Source of the DNA: Chaenocephalus aceratus
Lineage: Eukaryota; Chordata; Actinopteri; Perciformes; Channichthyidae
Direction of reading: 5' to 3'
Assembly (NCBI GenBank): GCA_023974075.1
Contig: CM043801.1
Coordinates: 5,043,769 to 5,107,768, forward strand
Length of the DNA: 64,000 bases
The notes under the pieces were generated by a model that was not told the DNA's origin, searched no databases, and saw only the letters and a list, made by a program, of their open reading frames with translations. The position numbers and the translations under genes are program-made. This document shows, piece by piece, positions 13,621-26,262 of the stretch. Numbering within the stretch: position 1 is the first letter of the stretch; the number at the start of each line of letters is the position of its first letter.

Positions 13621-13960
13621 TCACTCATCATCATCAGACAGGTTTTTTTTTAGGAGTATGAGCATGTCCACATTTCCAGGTAGAAGCTGGGATGTTTGGG
13701 CGTTTACAATATCCCCTGCTGTGGAAAACACTCTCTCGCTTGGTACTGATGTTGCTGGGACAGAGAGATATGCATTGGCCATGGGTGACAGCAGTGGGTA
13801 AAATTGTGCATTGTCTCTCCACCACTTGAGAGAACAGCCAGAGAGTAAAATAGAGGTCGCTTTCAGTACAAGTCAATTTCAGCCTCGATTCCAGTGTTGT
13901 GCTGTGCACCGTACACTCCTTTACTGAAAGACTCCCCAAGGAGATCATTGAGTGCTGCCT
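13621..13960 (-). pseudogene. hAT transposase C-terminus (ZBED-type dimerisation domain)
   Basis: From 13830 down to TGA at 13623-13621 the minus strand reads LKWWRDNAQFYPLLSPMANA, then YLSVPATSVPSERVFSTAGD, then LLPGNVDMLILLKKNL and an Asp-rich end. This is the hAT dimerisation signature (WW, YP, SVPATS.PSERVFS.AG, N..L..L..N). Upstream, another frame reads AALNDLLGESFSKGVYGAQH and ends in a TGA, so the sequence is frameshifted and interrupted just before the domain. The rest of the transposase is missing. It lies between the two direct-repeat hAT-like terminal segments. Confidence 0.8.
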
Positions 13961-13961
13961 T

Positions 13962-14070
13962 TTTCAGTATATCAGGTAACACTATTCACTATGTAACGGT
14001 ACCAACAACTCACGGTACGATAATATCACGATAACAAGTCCACGGTACGATATTTATCCCGATATTGATC
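13962..14070 (+). repeat. hAT-like terminal segment, direct repeat copy 2
   Basis: Second copy of the 11965-12070 segment, same orientation, with a small deletion in the GGGATG end motif. Confidence 0.7.
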
Positions 14071-14515
14071 ATGATATCATGCTCATCACACACCACTGAC
14101 AGTACTGATTATCACATCCCATCTATATATTGAATTTGGTATAATTTGTTTTATAAAATATTGTATAAACGTTATTCATGGTGTTGTCTCCCATAAACGA
14201 CAACTGTAACAATACATTTTTAAATAAATATCTATGTATTATATGTAGACAGTCTGCCTTATTTTCCTTGTAGGTTTTCATTTACACTACTTTGATTATT
14301 TTAATTTTAAATATGTCTGTGAAGACACCTGTTTCAATAATGAGTCGCTTTTATGCTTTTTGTGGTTTTCCCTTTCCTGTATTGTGTTATTTAGGTTTTT
14401 GTGGTGGTCTACAAAGGCTAAAACCCCTGTTCCCTCAAGAGGGAGTTTTTCTCCCACACACTCCCTGTCATGTCTCGAAAGATCATTTTAAAGTTGTATT
14501 CTTTAAATGAGCTTG

Positions 14516-14923
14516 TGTCATGTCCCTTTGTCTTGTGCCTTCCTGTTTTTATTTTGAAAAGTAATTCTCCCTCTCGTTTCAGGTCACTGTGCTCCCCGCC
14601 CCTATGTGTCGCCTGCGTTTGTGATTGTCTACCCCGCCCTGATTGTTTCCACCTGTGCCCCTTACCTTGTGTGTATTGTCTTAGTCTCCCCCTGTCCTGT
14701 GCCAGTTTGTCTTCTCTCATGACTTGACATACCAGCGCACCTTCAAGCCTGATCCACGGCCGTTGTTTTGTTTCAAGCTCCTTATCGTAGTTATTTAGTT
14801 TTCCTCAAAAGAGTATTTTGTTGTTCTCTATCTTCTTACTGTAATATATCCAGTAAAATACTTTATTTTGAAACCGTCTGAGTTGTGCATTTGGGTTCAT
14901 GCCTCTGAGTTCACCCCTTGACA
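14516..14923 (+). mobile_element. LTR-like sequence (possible solo LTR)
   Basis: The segment starts TGTCATGTCCC and ends CCCTTGACA, giving TGTCA...TGACA inverted ends. It has an internal pyrimidine-rich body and a CAGTAAAATACTTTATTTTG region resembling a promoter or polyadenylation zone. It resembles the LTR-like block at 42452-42812. No clean target duplication was found (flanks GCTTG and CTCCC), so it may be truncated or rearranged. Confidence 0.4.
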
Positions 14924-15413
14924 CTCCCCCCTGTTTGAAACGCCTCCATTGTACTCCTTTGTTTACTTCAGTGACTTAATGACATCACTATGTGACACTC
15001 TCACTTCTATTGTACGTGATAAGCTAAGGGGCGGGATATCTCTAAGAGGTTGACCGATCACAGAGCCGGCCAGCTAACCAATCAGAGCAGACTGGGCTCT
15101 GGTTTCAGACAGAGGGTGAAAAGAGGTGCTGCAGCACAGGCAGTATGAGAACAATAAAGAGCTTTTTGAACTTTAAAGCATGGAGACATGTCCCAGTAGA
15201 GACACTACATACAAATATGAACCTGAACATGAGCAGAATATTACCTATTTAAACAAAAATACTGTACTTGCTTTTAAATATTGTGCTAAACCAAAACAGC
15301 ATTTGTAAACTATACTATGTAGGCCTAGCCTATCATTTAAGAGGACACATTTTTGCTACTAAATATCTTAATTGTTCTTTTTCCAAGGTTACATTGTTCT
15401 GTTGTCTTACATA
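14924..15413. other. Non-coding, MITE-like fragment
   Basis: Around 15110-15245 lies a common fish repeat type (ACAAATATGAACCTGAACAT, often the end of a non-autonomous DNA element). Its complementary end type (AAAGGGGACCTATCATGC) appears near 22840. No gene is seen. Confidence 0.35.
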
Positions 15414-15547
15414 CAGTGTTGGGACTAACGCGTTACAGTAACACGTTACAAAGTAACAGTACTTGAGTAAATGTACTTAAATACTTCCTGTGTCAAATGC
15501 GGAGACGGGCTGTGGGCGTGTTTGTGTTGTTTACTAACAAGACTATC

Positions 15548-18265
15548 ATGGCGGCGGCGGAGCTCAAGTCTAGTTTCTCCACCTGGAGATATTCTCACTA
15601 TTTCACTTTTGTCGAGCACAAAGAAAAGAACGTTTTAGTTAAATGTAAGTTGTGTCCTGGCGGGTCAAAGAGCAACACACTCTCACTCCCTAAGCGTCCA
15701 ATAGCGACGTTTGGTCAGTGTCCGTGGCGTCCAATTGTGACGCTCCTAGGCTCCTTCAGCGTCATAAAGGGACGCAAATAGCTTTCAACTGATTGCAATG
15801 TATTCCCATCTGCGTCGGGATGTGACGCTCATGGAAGCACGGCATTCGTTTATGCCGGCTGCCCTTAAAGGCAATGTGAGCGTCCATTCCCATTGGATAA
15901 CGGAGAATTGTACACCCGGAAGTAAGTATTCCCCTTACTGTCGATTGATTTTACAGTGATATCTGCACTACTCATCGACTAAAAAACACCAGATTATCCT
16001 TGTTAATTACACAACATTGATTGGTTTAAATTGTGTGCAATGCTTTTGTATTTTTCCCCTTCGATTCGGAGAAACAAATATTTTTTCTGAGTAAAGGATG
16101 GCAGAAGACACTACACTACCCAGAATCCCCAGCTATGTCACATGATCTTCAAATTTCTCCCTGCAGAAAAAGAAAACATGGCCGAACTTCGTTTTATTCT
16201 GGGTGGAAAATGCCTATTTTAAAGTTAGTTTGGCCATTAAAATGCGTTTTGATGTCATTTGATGCGAGAAATATGAGTTGTTATTTCAGATTATGTGTGC
16301 AGTGGATGTACATGATCTTTAGTTTGCTAGTTATTACGAAGATTACTTCAGGAAATCGCGACGTTTTCATTGTTACCAAGGTGGTTGCTAGGGACGCTGC
16401 TATCGATATTATTTCTGTTATGTTGTGTAACTGTTTAATGGTGTTATCTTTATTGCTACCCCCTTCCCCGTCAATGTATAGTGTTGGTCCACAGCCTAAA
16501 CATATTAGTTTAACAAAATCCGCATCTAAAGATAGCCTACGTTATTTTCCCCCTGTGCAATTCCAGTCTCACATCTCACAGCACATCGTCTTTAACAAAT
16601 ACCGGAAACAGACCGAAAATATTTTTTTTAAATAATAATAATAATACTTTATTCCGAGTGTGCTTGCTTTTCTCTTTGAAAGTCATCACATAACGGCATT
16701 GTAATACACGGTTCGGCTGCATTACATATTACATATCTGCCGTAGTTCTGTATTTATAGAGCCCTGATGAGAAGACAAACATGAGGAACTGAAAACGTGA
16801 CGTGGATCATAAATATATCAGCCATTAAACAACATCTTACATTTATTTTCACACAATACGTCTCCTTGCAGTATCAACACTAATTCGGCTGACTTTTATA
16901 TTTGATCCAATCGGTAGATAGGCTGTATTTACACCATAAAGGTTCACAGCTGATATAAAGAGACACCTGGTGGTTAAAGCATGTTATTGAATTTAATTAT
17001 TTTTATTATTAGATATTAATACGATCCCTATAAAGTATATTCATTACTCGTTATTCTCTACTAATAGTTAATTAAAGACTGTATGTAATGACTATTTTGC
17101 ACATCCCTTTCAAGATTTCATGATTTTCTAAGGTTTATTGACATATCATATAGGCCTACACAACTGTGGTGTAGTTCTGCACTGAATGAAAAACTTGGGT
17201 TGCAGGTTTCTCAATAGTGCATTACAAGACATCTATCAATATTTGTGCATACCTCCGGCAATGTTAACTATGTTGAAGCACTTATTTTAACTGATATTAT
17301 ACATAATGTATTATACTCTTATATGTATGTAGATATTTCATCTCCGGCCTTGTCAGGTATTGAACAATCAATACATAAAGAACACAGAATTGTTGAATAT
17401 AAAACACAGAATTTGTGTGATTATACTAAATGATTTTCAAATAAACACAACTGCATATTTAACTGTTACACATGCTGATGTAACGCAAATGTTCCAACTT
17501 GGGATCAATAAAGTATATCTTATCTTAAGCTGATCGATGGCTACTGCCATGTTTGCAAAATGTGCCTCTGAACCTTGACAAGTGCATGTTTCAGGCTTAT
17601 CAATTAATGTAATGTAATGTTATCACAGGGGTCACACACATAAGACCAGCTGTTAAATAAAGCTCTTCTGACCTTAGCTGGCATGTGGGTATATATATTA
17701 ATACTGCCCATAATGGGCACAAGCAATTTTCACCCATTTATTAATTATATGTTTTAAATGTGAGTGTTTCCTGTCCCCTAAACCTCCAGGGATGTACACA
17801 GTTTAATACTGGCAACTTCTTATTATGCGCCGTGCTTCCATGAGCGTCAAATCCCGATGCAGATGGGAATACATTGCAATCAGTTGAAAGCTATTTGCGT
17901 CCCTTTATGACGCTGAAGGAGCCTAGGAGCGTCACAATTGGACGCCACAGACACTGACCAAACGTCGCTATTGGACGCTTAGGGAGTGAGAGTGTGTTGC
18001 AAAGAGCCTATCTACTGCCCAAACCAGTCATTCAAATCTCTTAAAACATCTGCAAAAACAACATGCTGGGACGAAGCTAGTAGCTAAGACCAGAGACTCA
18101 GCCGACGCCACTCCACCTCCACCTGAACCTGCACCTAAGCAACAGCGGCTGGATTTTAACCGAGGGACTGCTAGCCAGGGAAAAGTCGATAAAGCCATTG
18201 CACGGTATGTTGTAGAACACATGCAGCTATTGCTACAGTGGAGTTACCCGCTTTCAGGGAGCTAG
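15548..18265 (+). pseudogene. BED-type zinc-finger exon of a hAT transposase, split by an insertion
   Basis: The 5' half (15548-15672) starts ATG GCG GCG and encodes MAAAELKSSFSTWRYSHYFT followed by NVLVKCKLCPGGSK. The 3' half (18007-18265) continues in the same frame once the insertion and one 7-bp TSD are disregarded: SLSTAQTSHSNLLKHLQKQH, then a Pro-rich linker and QQRLDFNRGTASQGKVDKAI, ending at TAG 18263-18265. The Cys-x2-Cys of the first half and the His-x4-His (KHLQKQH) of the second form one BED finger, so the insertion lies in the middle of the zinc-binding fold. No catalytic domain follows within the element. Confidence 0.75.
15673..17999. mobile_element. Long-TIR element, CAAC family, copy 1 (7-bp TSD)
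   Basis: Terminal inverted repeats of 171 bp (15673-15843 and 17829-17999) begin CAACACACTCTCACTCCC and are nearly identical. A 7-bp duplication CAAAGAG flanks the element (15666-15672, 18000-18006). The TIRs are studded with GCGTC/GACGC words. The interior includes a plus frame at 16033-16635 (200 codons) that resembles no transposase, and A/T-rich sequence. The length of 2,327 bp is enough for an autonomous element, but no DDE-type protein is recognisable. Superfamily unknown: a 7-bp TSD does not suit hAT (8), piggyBac (4) or Mutator (9). Confidence 0.8.
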
Positions 18266-18637
18266 TTAGCATGATAGCATGTCCGGGCGGCACACGGCAT
18301 ATGAAACGGAAAACTTTTTCCAACTACCTGGAGAAAGAATATACAAAAATGTAAAGCCAGCTAATATCGATGCTATCCAGATTGCATATAGTGCATGTCA
18401 AGTTGATCAACAGATTGTATTATTCTCCAATGCAATAACAGTACTGAGATGAAGGCTATAAGGGCATTAATATAATGGGAACCCTTTTTTAAGTAAATAA
18501 AACGTTACTTTTCACAGTAACGCATTACTTTCTGGTGTAAGTAATCAGTAAAGTAACTGAGTTACTTTTGAAATGAAGTAACTAGTAATGGTAACTAGTT
18601 ACTGGTTTTCAGTAACTAGCACAACACTGCTTACATA

Positions 18638-21048
18638 ATACACGTAAAAAAACATCCTATTGTTTCTTTTTGCAATATTTTATCACATTACCTTTATATT
18701 GGGAAACTTATATTGGGTTACTGATCTTTGCAGGTCACTTGTAATTGTAATGTAATTCCTTTATTAAGATAACCCTCCCAACTCTGGAGAACACACTCTC
18801 AGCATCAAAGCATCACATGTTGAGTGTGTAATTGGTTAAGATGGGAGCTGGATGAGGGTCTTTGTGACACAATAGACCCCTGTTGCGGAAAGCTTCCAGA
18901 AAAGGATGGGGGGTGACGCTAATCCCCAATTTAGTCTGTGTATATGTGTGTATGTAATCGGTGTCGTTAAGCAGTCTCTGCGTTGTGTTTTGTGTTGTTC
19001 ATGGACGAGACCTGAGCCAGCATACAGTTTAGACGATCTCCGTTTAATCACTGACAACAGATATAACAATCAGTCTTATATTCAGTTTCCCTCACAATGT
19101 CTCCTCTCACGTGGAACATTTACAGAAAGGGGCGAGGAAACGTGAGGGACACAATATGAAGGGGGAAGTCACCATACAAACAATCCTCTGTGCACAGCGA
19201 CCACACTTCAGAGGTTCCGCCCACTGATCTCCGACCTTGTCAGGTATTGAACATTCAATAAATGAAGAACACAGAATTTGTGTGATTATACTAAATGATA
19301 CCAAAATACAAATAAACACCACTGTTAAATGTGTGTGCATGTGTGTGTTCACCTGCTGCATGTGTGGCCCTCAATTAATGTCACGTCTGTGTTTTTAAAA
19401 TGCACATCTGCGTACAGGTCATACATATTGAAGTTAACCCTTTGTTTGTACGAATATGTGTGTGTGTGTGTGTGTGTGTGAGATTAAGTGCTGCGACAGT
19501 GCCCTGTTTGAGAAACTCAGGGGAGTTGCAGTCAGATAGCATAGTTGCTACAATAAAACTAAAAAAAGAAACAGCCGGCAGAGAAACCGTTTTCCTGGAT
19601 TCTTCAAAACTGAAATGTTGTCAACAGCTCTGAACTATCTATACCTCCAGGGAAGGGGGGGGGAGCGGGGGAATCAAAGAAATAGAGAGGAAGAGGCGCT
19701 CTGCAAGATAAACATATGAGAACTGTGGTTTCAATTCCAACAACAGACAGAATGAGAAACAGAGACAATAGATGACATCAATATTGTATTACATTTTTTG
19801 ACAATATTGCTCTCAACTATTTGTTTTTCGGCGGCGGGGGTTGTGTGTGTGTCTACAGAAGGTCCAGTTGTGATAGACACGGTTCGCCACTGATAACTAC
19901 ATACATATATACATCTCTAGAATCAGATATGCTATGTAAGCTATGTAAATGTTAGCATAGGATAACCATTTCCTAAGTATGCATGTCCCCCCCCCCTCAG
20001 GTAGATCAGTGTGGGTCAATCACTTCTTACTACTCTGCCCACATGATGTGACTGAAGCATTAACAGGATTACAGGAGATCCACGTCAATGTTTTCATCTT
20101 ACTGCTGTAAAGAAAGCAATTAGTATTTAGCAGTGTATTTTTTGAATTTCTAAAAAAATTAGGAACCATTTTACTTTCTTATTTAGCCTTATATGATATT
20201 CAGTACTAAACAGGGTGTTGAAGTGATGACATATTTTTGTAGGCCTGAAGTTAGCGAATTCCTTTGGATTTCGTTATAATGCAGAAAGTTCTGTGGCAAA
20301 CACAAGTTTACTTAAAACCTCTAGCCCGATTGCCCCCGCCGGCAGCGAAGGCCAGGAAAGACAACACACAACTTCACTTTACGGGGCCAGAACGACAAAT
20401 TTGTCTTACCTTTGCTGTTTTCTGATCAAAAGTTGTGTTCAAGGGCATTACAACGCATATAAACGCTGCTGAAGGTTAATCCAATGTCTCTGTGTCACTT
20501 TGAAATGATTACTGATAATCCATCATAACATTTATAGCATTAAACCTAGTTTTCATATAGAGTGTAACAGAGCTTTCGGTTTTGGGCAAACTGCGTGCGC
20601 ATCACTCTCACTCCTCAATGGTAATGTTTAGGTGGATTTAGGAGCCCCCCCCCTTGATTCTATTGGCTCTAACGGTAAAGAAGTGGTGTCAATCATCAAA
20701 ATCGACCAATGGGTTCCAGAGATACGGCAAATACACCCAAATATACCCAGAGGTGGTTTTTTTCTTCTAAACCTCTCTCACTTGTTTTGCATCAATCTTG
20801 ATACAGGGTACTTTATGTTGTAGTTTGGATTCCAAAAGCTTTTAGTCTATATAAGGGTGGTCTTCACTATAAGTAATGTTTTTCTTTTAGACGGAAACTA
20901 TAATTTATATTTTTTTACTATGTTCAATCTGAATTTACTTTAAAATAAAAACATCTATATTGATTCAGACAGTTATACAGCCAACTCACAGGTGTATCAT
21001 TGCTTTTAGAAAAAAGATTATTAATTTGTATTTCATTATAGTGTACAG
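18638..21048. other. Non-coding stretch with repeat fragments
   Basis: No gene is supported. A fragment of the CAAC-family interior lies at about 19228-19330 (CCTTGTCAGGTATTGAACA, as at 17350). A short (TG)n lies at about 19456-19481. About 20385-20545 is distantly related to the foldback element at 57236 (GATCAAAAGTTGTGTTCAAG, GGTTAATCCA). The frame at 20632-20823 has no recognisable motif. Confidence 0.4.
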
Positions 21049-21276
21049 CAGGGGTACTCAAACTTTTTTGTTAAAGGTCCACTTGTGAATTTTATACAAG
21101 GTCAATGGTCCAGATCAATGGTTACCAATAAAGTCCCCCCCCCCCGGAGTGGAGCAACAAAACTGAAATTAAGAAGCAGTTTCGGCGCGCTATGCATGGG
21201 GCCCCCTTGAGAGAGTTTCCCGACATGTCGTTGCAGTAAATTAAAGGATGTTTCATGTTGTCGTTGCTGTGGACCT
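21049..21276 (+). mobile_element. hAT left-end fragment
   Basis: CAGGGGTACTCAAAC and GGTCCACTTGTGAATT match the left end of the complete hAT at 40471 (CAGGGGTACTCAAACG, GGTCCACTTGTGACTT). The right terminus is absent and similarity fades by about 21150. Confidence 0.6.
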
Positions 21277-21279
21277 TCT

Positions 21280-21478
21280 TAATCTTTTTTTATTTTTTAA
21301 TTTGGAAATTGTTACGTTTACTCTGGTTTGTTTTGTGTTTGTATCTTTTATTTAAAATGTATTTATTTAATGTTTTGTGAGCTGATATGTGTGATTTTAT
21401 ATTTGATGTATCTCTCTGTACAGCACTTTGGTCTGGAGGTTTTAAAGTGCTGTATAAATAAAGTTGGATTGGATTAAT
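21280..21478 (+). mobile_element. Non-LTR retrotransposon 3' tail
   Basis: CAGCACTTTGGTCTGGAGG, AAAGTGCTGTATAAATAAAG and a terminal TTGGATTGGATT repeat form the characteristic 3' end of RTE-like fish LINEs: a hairpin (GCACTTT/AAAGTGC) followed by a short tandem tail. The body is 5'-truncated and contains no coding part. Confidence 0.6.
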
Positions 21479-21732
21479 CTACCTTATTTGGGGGCCCCCT
21501 TCTGGTCCAAGCACTTGCCTGTCGGTAAACGGTGCCCCTGTATACACACACACATTCAATACATACATACAGTATGATGGCTTGAACTAGTGGGAGAAAT
21601 GGCACTGTTTGTCTGTAGCCAATGCCTTGAACCTCGGCAAAAATGGCATTAGAAGCATTAGAAAGTCAAGGTAAACTTGCGGTTAACTTGCGGTCTGCAA
21701 TGCATGTCACGCTCGCGCACACAAGTAAATAT

Positions 21733-22781
<1,049 letters not shown>

Positions 22782-22789
22782 GTAAATAT

Positions 22790-23946
22790 ATATGCACATT
22801 CATTCTCACAGCGCGTCAGACACAAGAAAATATACATTAAAGGGGACCTATCATGCAAAATGCACTTTTGTAGGGTTGGGTACCGAGAACCAACATTTAG
22901 ATTCCAACGGCATCATTTAGAAATGTGAATTTCGGTTCCGCTTTTCGATGCCTGAGGAAATGTTTCTCGCCGCTCTCCGTAGCCTACTGTATGACTGCGG
23001 CGGGGCGGGAAATGTAGCGTTGATATCTATGGTTGTACCCAGCGCCATATTATATTATATATTATATTATATTATACTATTATATGGCTCTGGTTGTACC
23101 TACACGTCCTACAGCGTAACTTGAGACCAGGGCCGGCCCGTCGACTGGCGTTATAGATGTTCGCCTAGGGCGCCAGATCTGTGGAGGCGCTGCGCTGGCA
23201 GCTCTGGGAGGAAAAAACATTTTTGAACGTTGGTGCTCATCCTAATGTTCGGCCTTGATGTAACAACATTCATAATTAAGTAAATGTAACACTCTTTTCA
23301 TTCCAGTTACACTTCTCATTTGCCCTGTACAATGGGTGCTGTAAGTGATGAAAATGGGGCATGTTGGCTTATCTGTCACCCGCAGCTCACAGCCAAAGTG
23401 CGAGTGAGCATGGGAGGGAGCGAGGGAGAGAGGGAGGGTGCACCGGTACGCGCTGTTGTTATTAGCATCTGGTGCTAGCTGCTCTAACGGAAGAAGAAGA
23501 TGTTTCTACAATGATGTGGAGGAGAGTCCTCTCCAGTCAGACTGAGTGGCTGATAACTACAGCTCAGTGAGGTAAAGGACTCTGAGTGTTTAGACTATAA
23601 GTTATCTCAGTGGGTCTCAAACGTTTTGATCCCAATTCACAAACAGATGGAATCATTTTACTTTAAAATGTTCAAACATTTCTTCCCGGTATGCCGGAGA
23701 AGGCATATATGCTTGTTTTTCTCAACAAGAACTGTTTTTAAATGGGCGGGGGGGGGGGGGTCCTTTAAAAGTTGGACTGTTGCACTGTTGTAGCTTCAGT
23801 GGTTCTCAGGTTACAGTTACATTAAGGCAGTGGTTCTCAAACTTTTTCTGTCAGGCCCCCCCTTTGGAGAAAAAAAAAAGTCGGCCTCAGTGGCGGCGCC
23901 AGAGATTTATTTTGGGGGTGCTGTGGGGTAGCTTGACGTTTCATAG
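22790..23946. other. Repeat-fragment mosaic
   Basis: Holds AAAGGGGACCTATCATGC (MITE end, about 22838), a TAGGGTTGGGTACCG hAT-like end (about 22872) and an (ATATT)n tract (23049-23087). It also holds a CAGGGCCGGCCCG hAT-like end (about 23123) and a roughly 290-bp block (about 23345-23640) shared with 61480-61710 (GGAGAGTCCTCTCC, CAGTGGGTCTCAAACGTTTT). Several CAGTGGTTCTCA words near 23799-23840 are further hAT ends. No gene is seen. Confidence 0.45.
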
Positions 23947-26136
23947 CAACACACTCTCACTCCCTAAGCGTCCAATAGCGACGTTTGGTCAGTGTCCGTG
24001 GCGTCCAATTTTGACGCTCCTAGTCTCCTTCAGTGTCATAAAGGGACGCAAATAGCTTTCAACTGATTGCAATGTATTCCCATCTGCGTCGGGATTTGAC
24101 GCTCATGGAAGCACGGCATTCGTTTATGCCGGCTGCAGGCAATGTGAGCGTCCATTCCCATTGGATAACGGAGAATTTTACACCCGGAAGTAAGTATTCC
24201 TCTTACTGTCGATTGATTTTACAGTGATATCTGCACTACTCATCGACTAAAAAACACCAGATTATCCTTGTTAATTACACAAAATTGATTGGTTTAAATT
24301 GTGTGCAATGCTTTTGTATTTTTCCCCTTCGATTCGGAGAAACAAATATGTTTTCTGAGTAAAGGATGGCAGAAGACACTACACTACCCAGAATCCCCAG
24401 CTATCATTTGGACTACACCATGTGCTCTGTTTGACAAACCCCGTTTTTTTCACCATTCATTCCGATGGCTGGCGTCTATGTCACGTGATCTTCAAATTTC
24501 TCCCTGCAGAAAAAGAAAACATAGCCGAAATTCGTTTTATTCTGGGTGTAAAATGCCTATTTTAAAGTTAGTTTGGCCATTAAAATGCGTTTTGATGTCA
24601 TTTGATGCGAGAAATATGAGTTGTTATTTCAGATTATGTGTGCAGTGGATGTACATGATCTTTAGTTTGCTAGTTATTACGAAGATTACTTCAGGAAATC
24701 GCGACGTTTTCATTGTTACCAAGGTGGTTGCTAGGGACGCTGCTATCGATATTATTTCTGTTATGTTGTGTAACTGTTTAATGGTGTTATCTTTATTGCT
24801 ACCCCCTTCCCCGTCAATGTATAGTGTTGGTCCACAGCCTAAACATATTAGTTTAACAAAATCCGCATCTAAAGATACGTTATTTCCCCCCTGTGCAATT
24901 CCAGGCTCACATCTCACAGCACATCGTCATTAACAAATACCGGAAACAGACCAAAATAATAATAATACCTTATTCCGAGTGTTCTTGCTTTTCTCTTTGA
25001 AAGTCATCACATTACGGCATTGTAATACACGGTTCGGCTGCATTAAATATTACCTATCTGCCGTAGTTCTGTATTTATAGAGCCCTGATGAGAAGACAAA
25101 CATGAGGAACTGAAAACGTGACGTGGATCATAAATATATCAGCCATTAAACAACATCTTACATTTCTTTTCACACAATACGTCTCCTTGCAGTATCAACA
25201 CTAATTCGGCTCACTTTTATATTTGATCCAATTGGTAGATAGGCTGTATTTACACCATCAAGGTGCACAGCTGATATAAAGGGACACCTGGTGGTTAAAG
25301 CATGTTATTGAATTTAATTATTTTTATTATTAGATATTAATATGATCCCTATAAAGTATATTCATTACTCGTTATTCTCTACTAATTGTTAATTAAAGAC
25401 TGTATGTAATGACTATTTTGCACATCCCTTTCAAGATTTCATGATTTTCTAAGGTTTATTGACATATCATATAGGCCTACACAACTGTGGTGTAGTTCTG
25501 CACTGAATGAAAAACTTGGGTTGCAGGTTCCTCAATAGTGCATTACAAGACATCTATCAATATGTGTGCATACCTCCAGCAATGTTAGCTATGTTGAAGC
25601 ACTTATTTTAACTGATATTATACATAATGTATTATACTCTTATAAGATGTATGCAGATATTTCATCTCCGGCCTTGTCAGGTATTGAACAATCAATAAAT
25701 AAAGAACACAGAATTGTTGAATATAAAACACAGAATTTATGTGATTATACTAAATGATTTTCAAATAAACACAACTGCATATTTAACTGTTACACATGCT
25801 GATGTAACGCAAATGTTCCAACTTTGGATCAATAAAGTATCTTATCTTAAGCTGATCGATGGCTACTGCCATATTTGCAAAATGTGCCTCTGAACCTTGA
25901 CAAGTGCATGTTTCAGGCTTATCAATTAATGTAATGTAATGTTATCACAGGGGTCACACACATAAGACCAGCTGTTAAATAAAGCTCTTCTGACCTTAGC
26001 TGGCATGTGGGTATATATATTAATACTGCCCATAATGGGCACCATTTATTAATTATATGTTTTAAATGTGAGTGTTTCCTGTCCCCTAAACCTCCAGGGA
26101 TGTACACAGTTTAATACTGGCAACTTCTTATTATGG
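23947..26136. mobile_element. Long-TIR element, CAAC family, copy 2 (right end lost)
   Basis: Starts with the same CAACACACTCTCACTCCC terminus and follows copy 1 (15673-17810) closely, at roughly 95% or better by eye, through the whole interior. Differences include a 75-nt block near 24404-24478 that copy 1 lacks. At 26136, after GGCAACTTCTTATTATG, it leaves copy 1 before the right TIR and joins a different module. No TSD can be shown. The plus frame 24301-24933 corresponds to 16033-16635. Confidence 0.75.
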
Positions 26137-26262
26137 GAAATACGAAAACGTCTTTTAAAACTACAACTCCCAGTAGAGACGTGCCATAGAGAACATGTTG
26201 CGAAACAGAATAGCCAGCATGTGTAGTTCTGGGGACGGGGTGGGGGAGGGGGGACGCGGTGG
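26137..26262. repeat. Module shared with the 48.7-kb long-TIR element
   Basis: GAACATGTTGCGAAACAGAA and CCAGCATGTGTAGTTCTGG correspond, in reverse complement, to about 48712-48800. The module joins the truncated CAAC copy 2 to the DIRS remnant, marking a chimeric junction. Confidence 0.6.

Larger units (their letters stand above)
15414..18629. mobile_element. hAT element with 8-bp TSD, carrying a nested long-TIR element
   Basis: The left terminus CAGTGTTGGGACTAACGCG starts at 15414 and the right terminus ends CAACACTG at 18629. Both sides carry the identical 8-bp duplication CTTACATA (15406-15413, 18630-18637), the hAT hallmark. Of its 3,216 bp, 2,327 belong to a later insertion at 15673. 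The hAT itself is about 880 bp and encodes only a BED-finger exon, so it is non-autonomous. Confidence 0.9.

Noticed and set aside
16033..16635. 200-codon frame as a possible host gene
   Set aside because: It lies inside a repeated long-TIR element, has no known motif, and the differences between copies look unconstrained. It is kept only as a finding.
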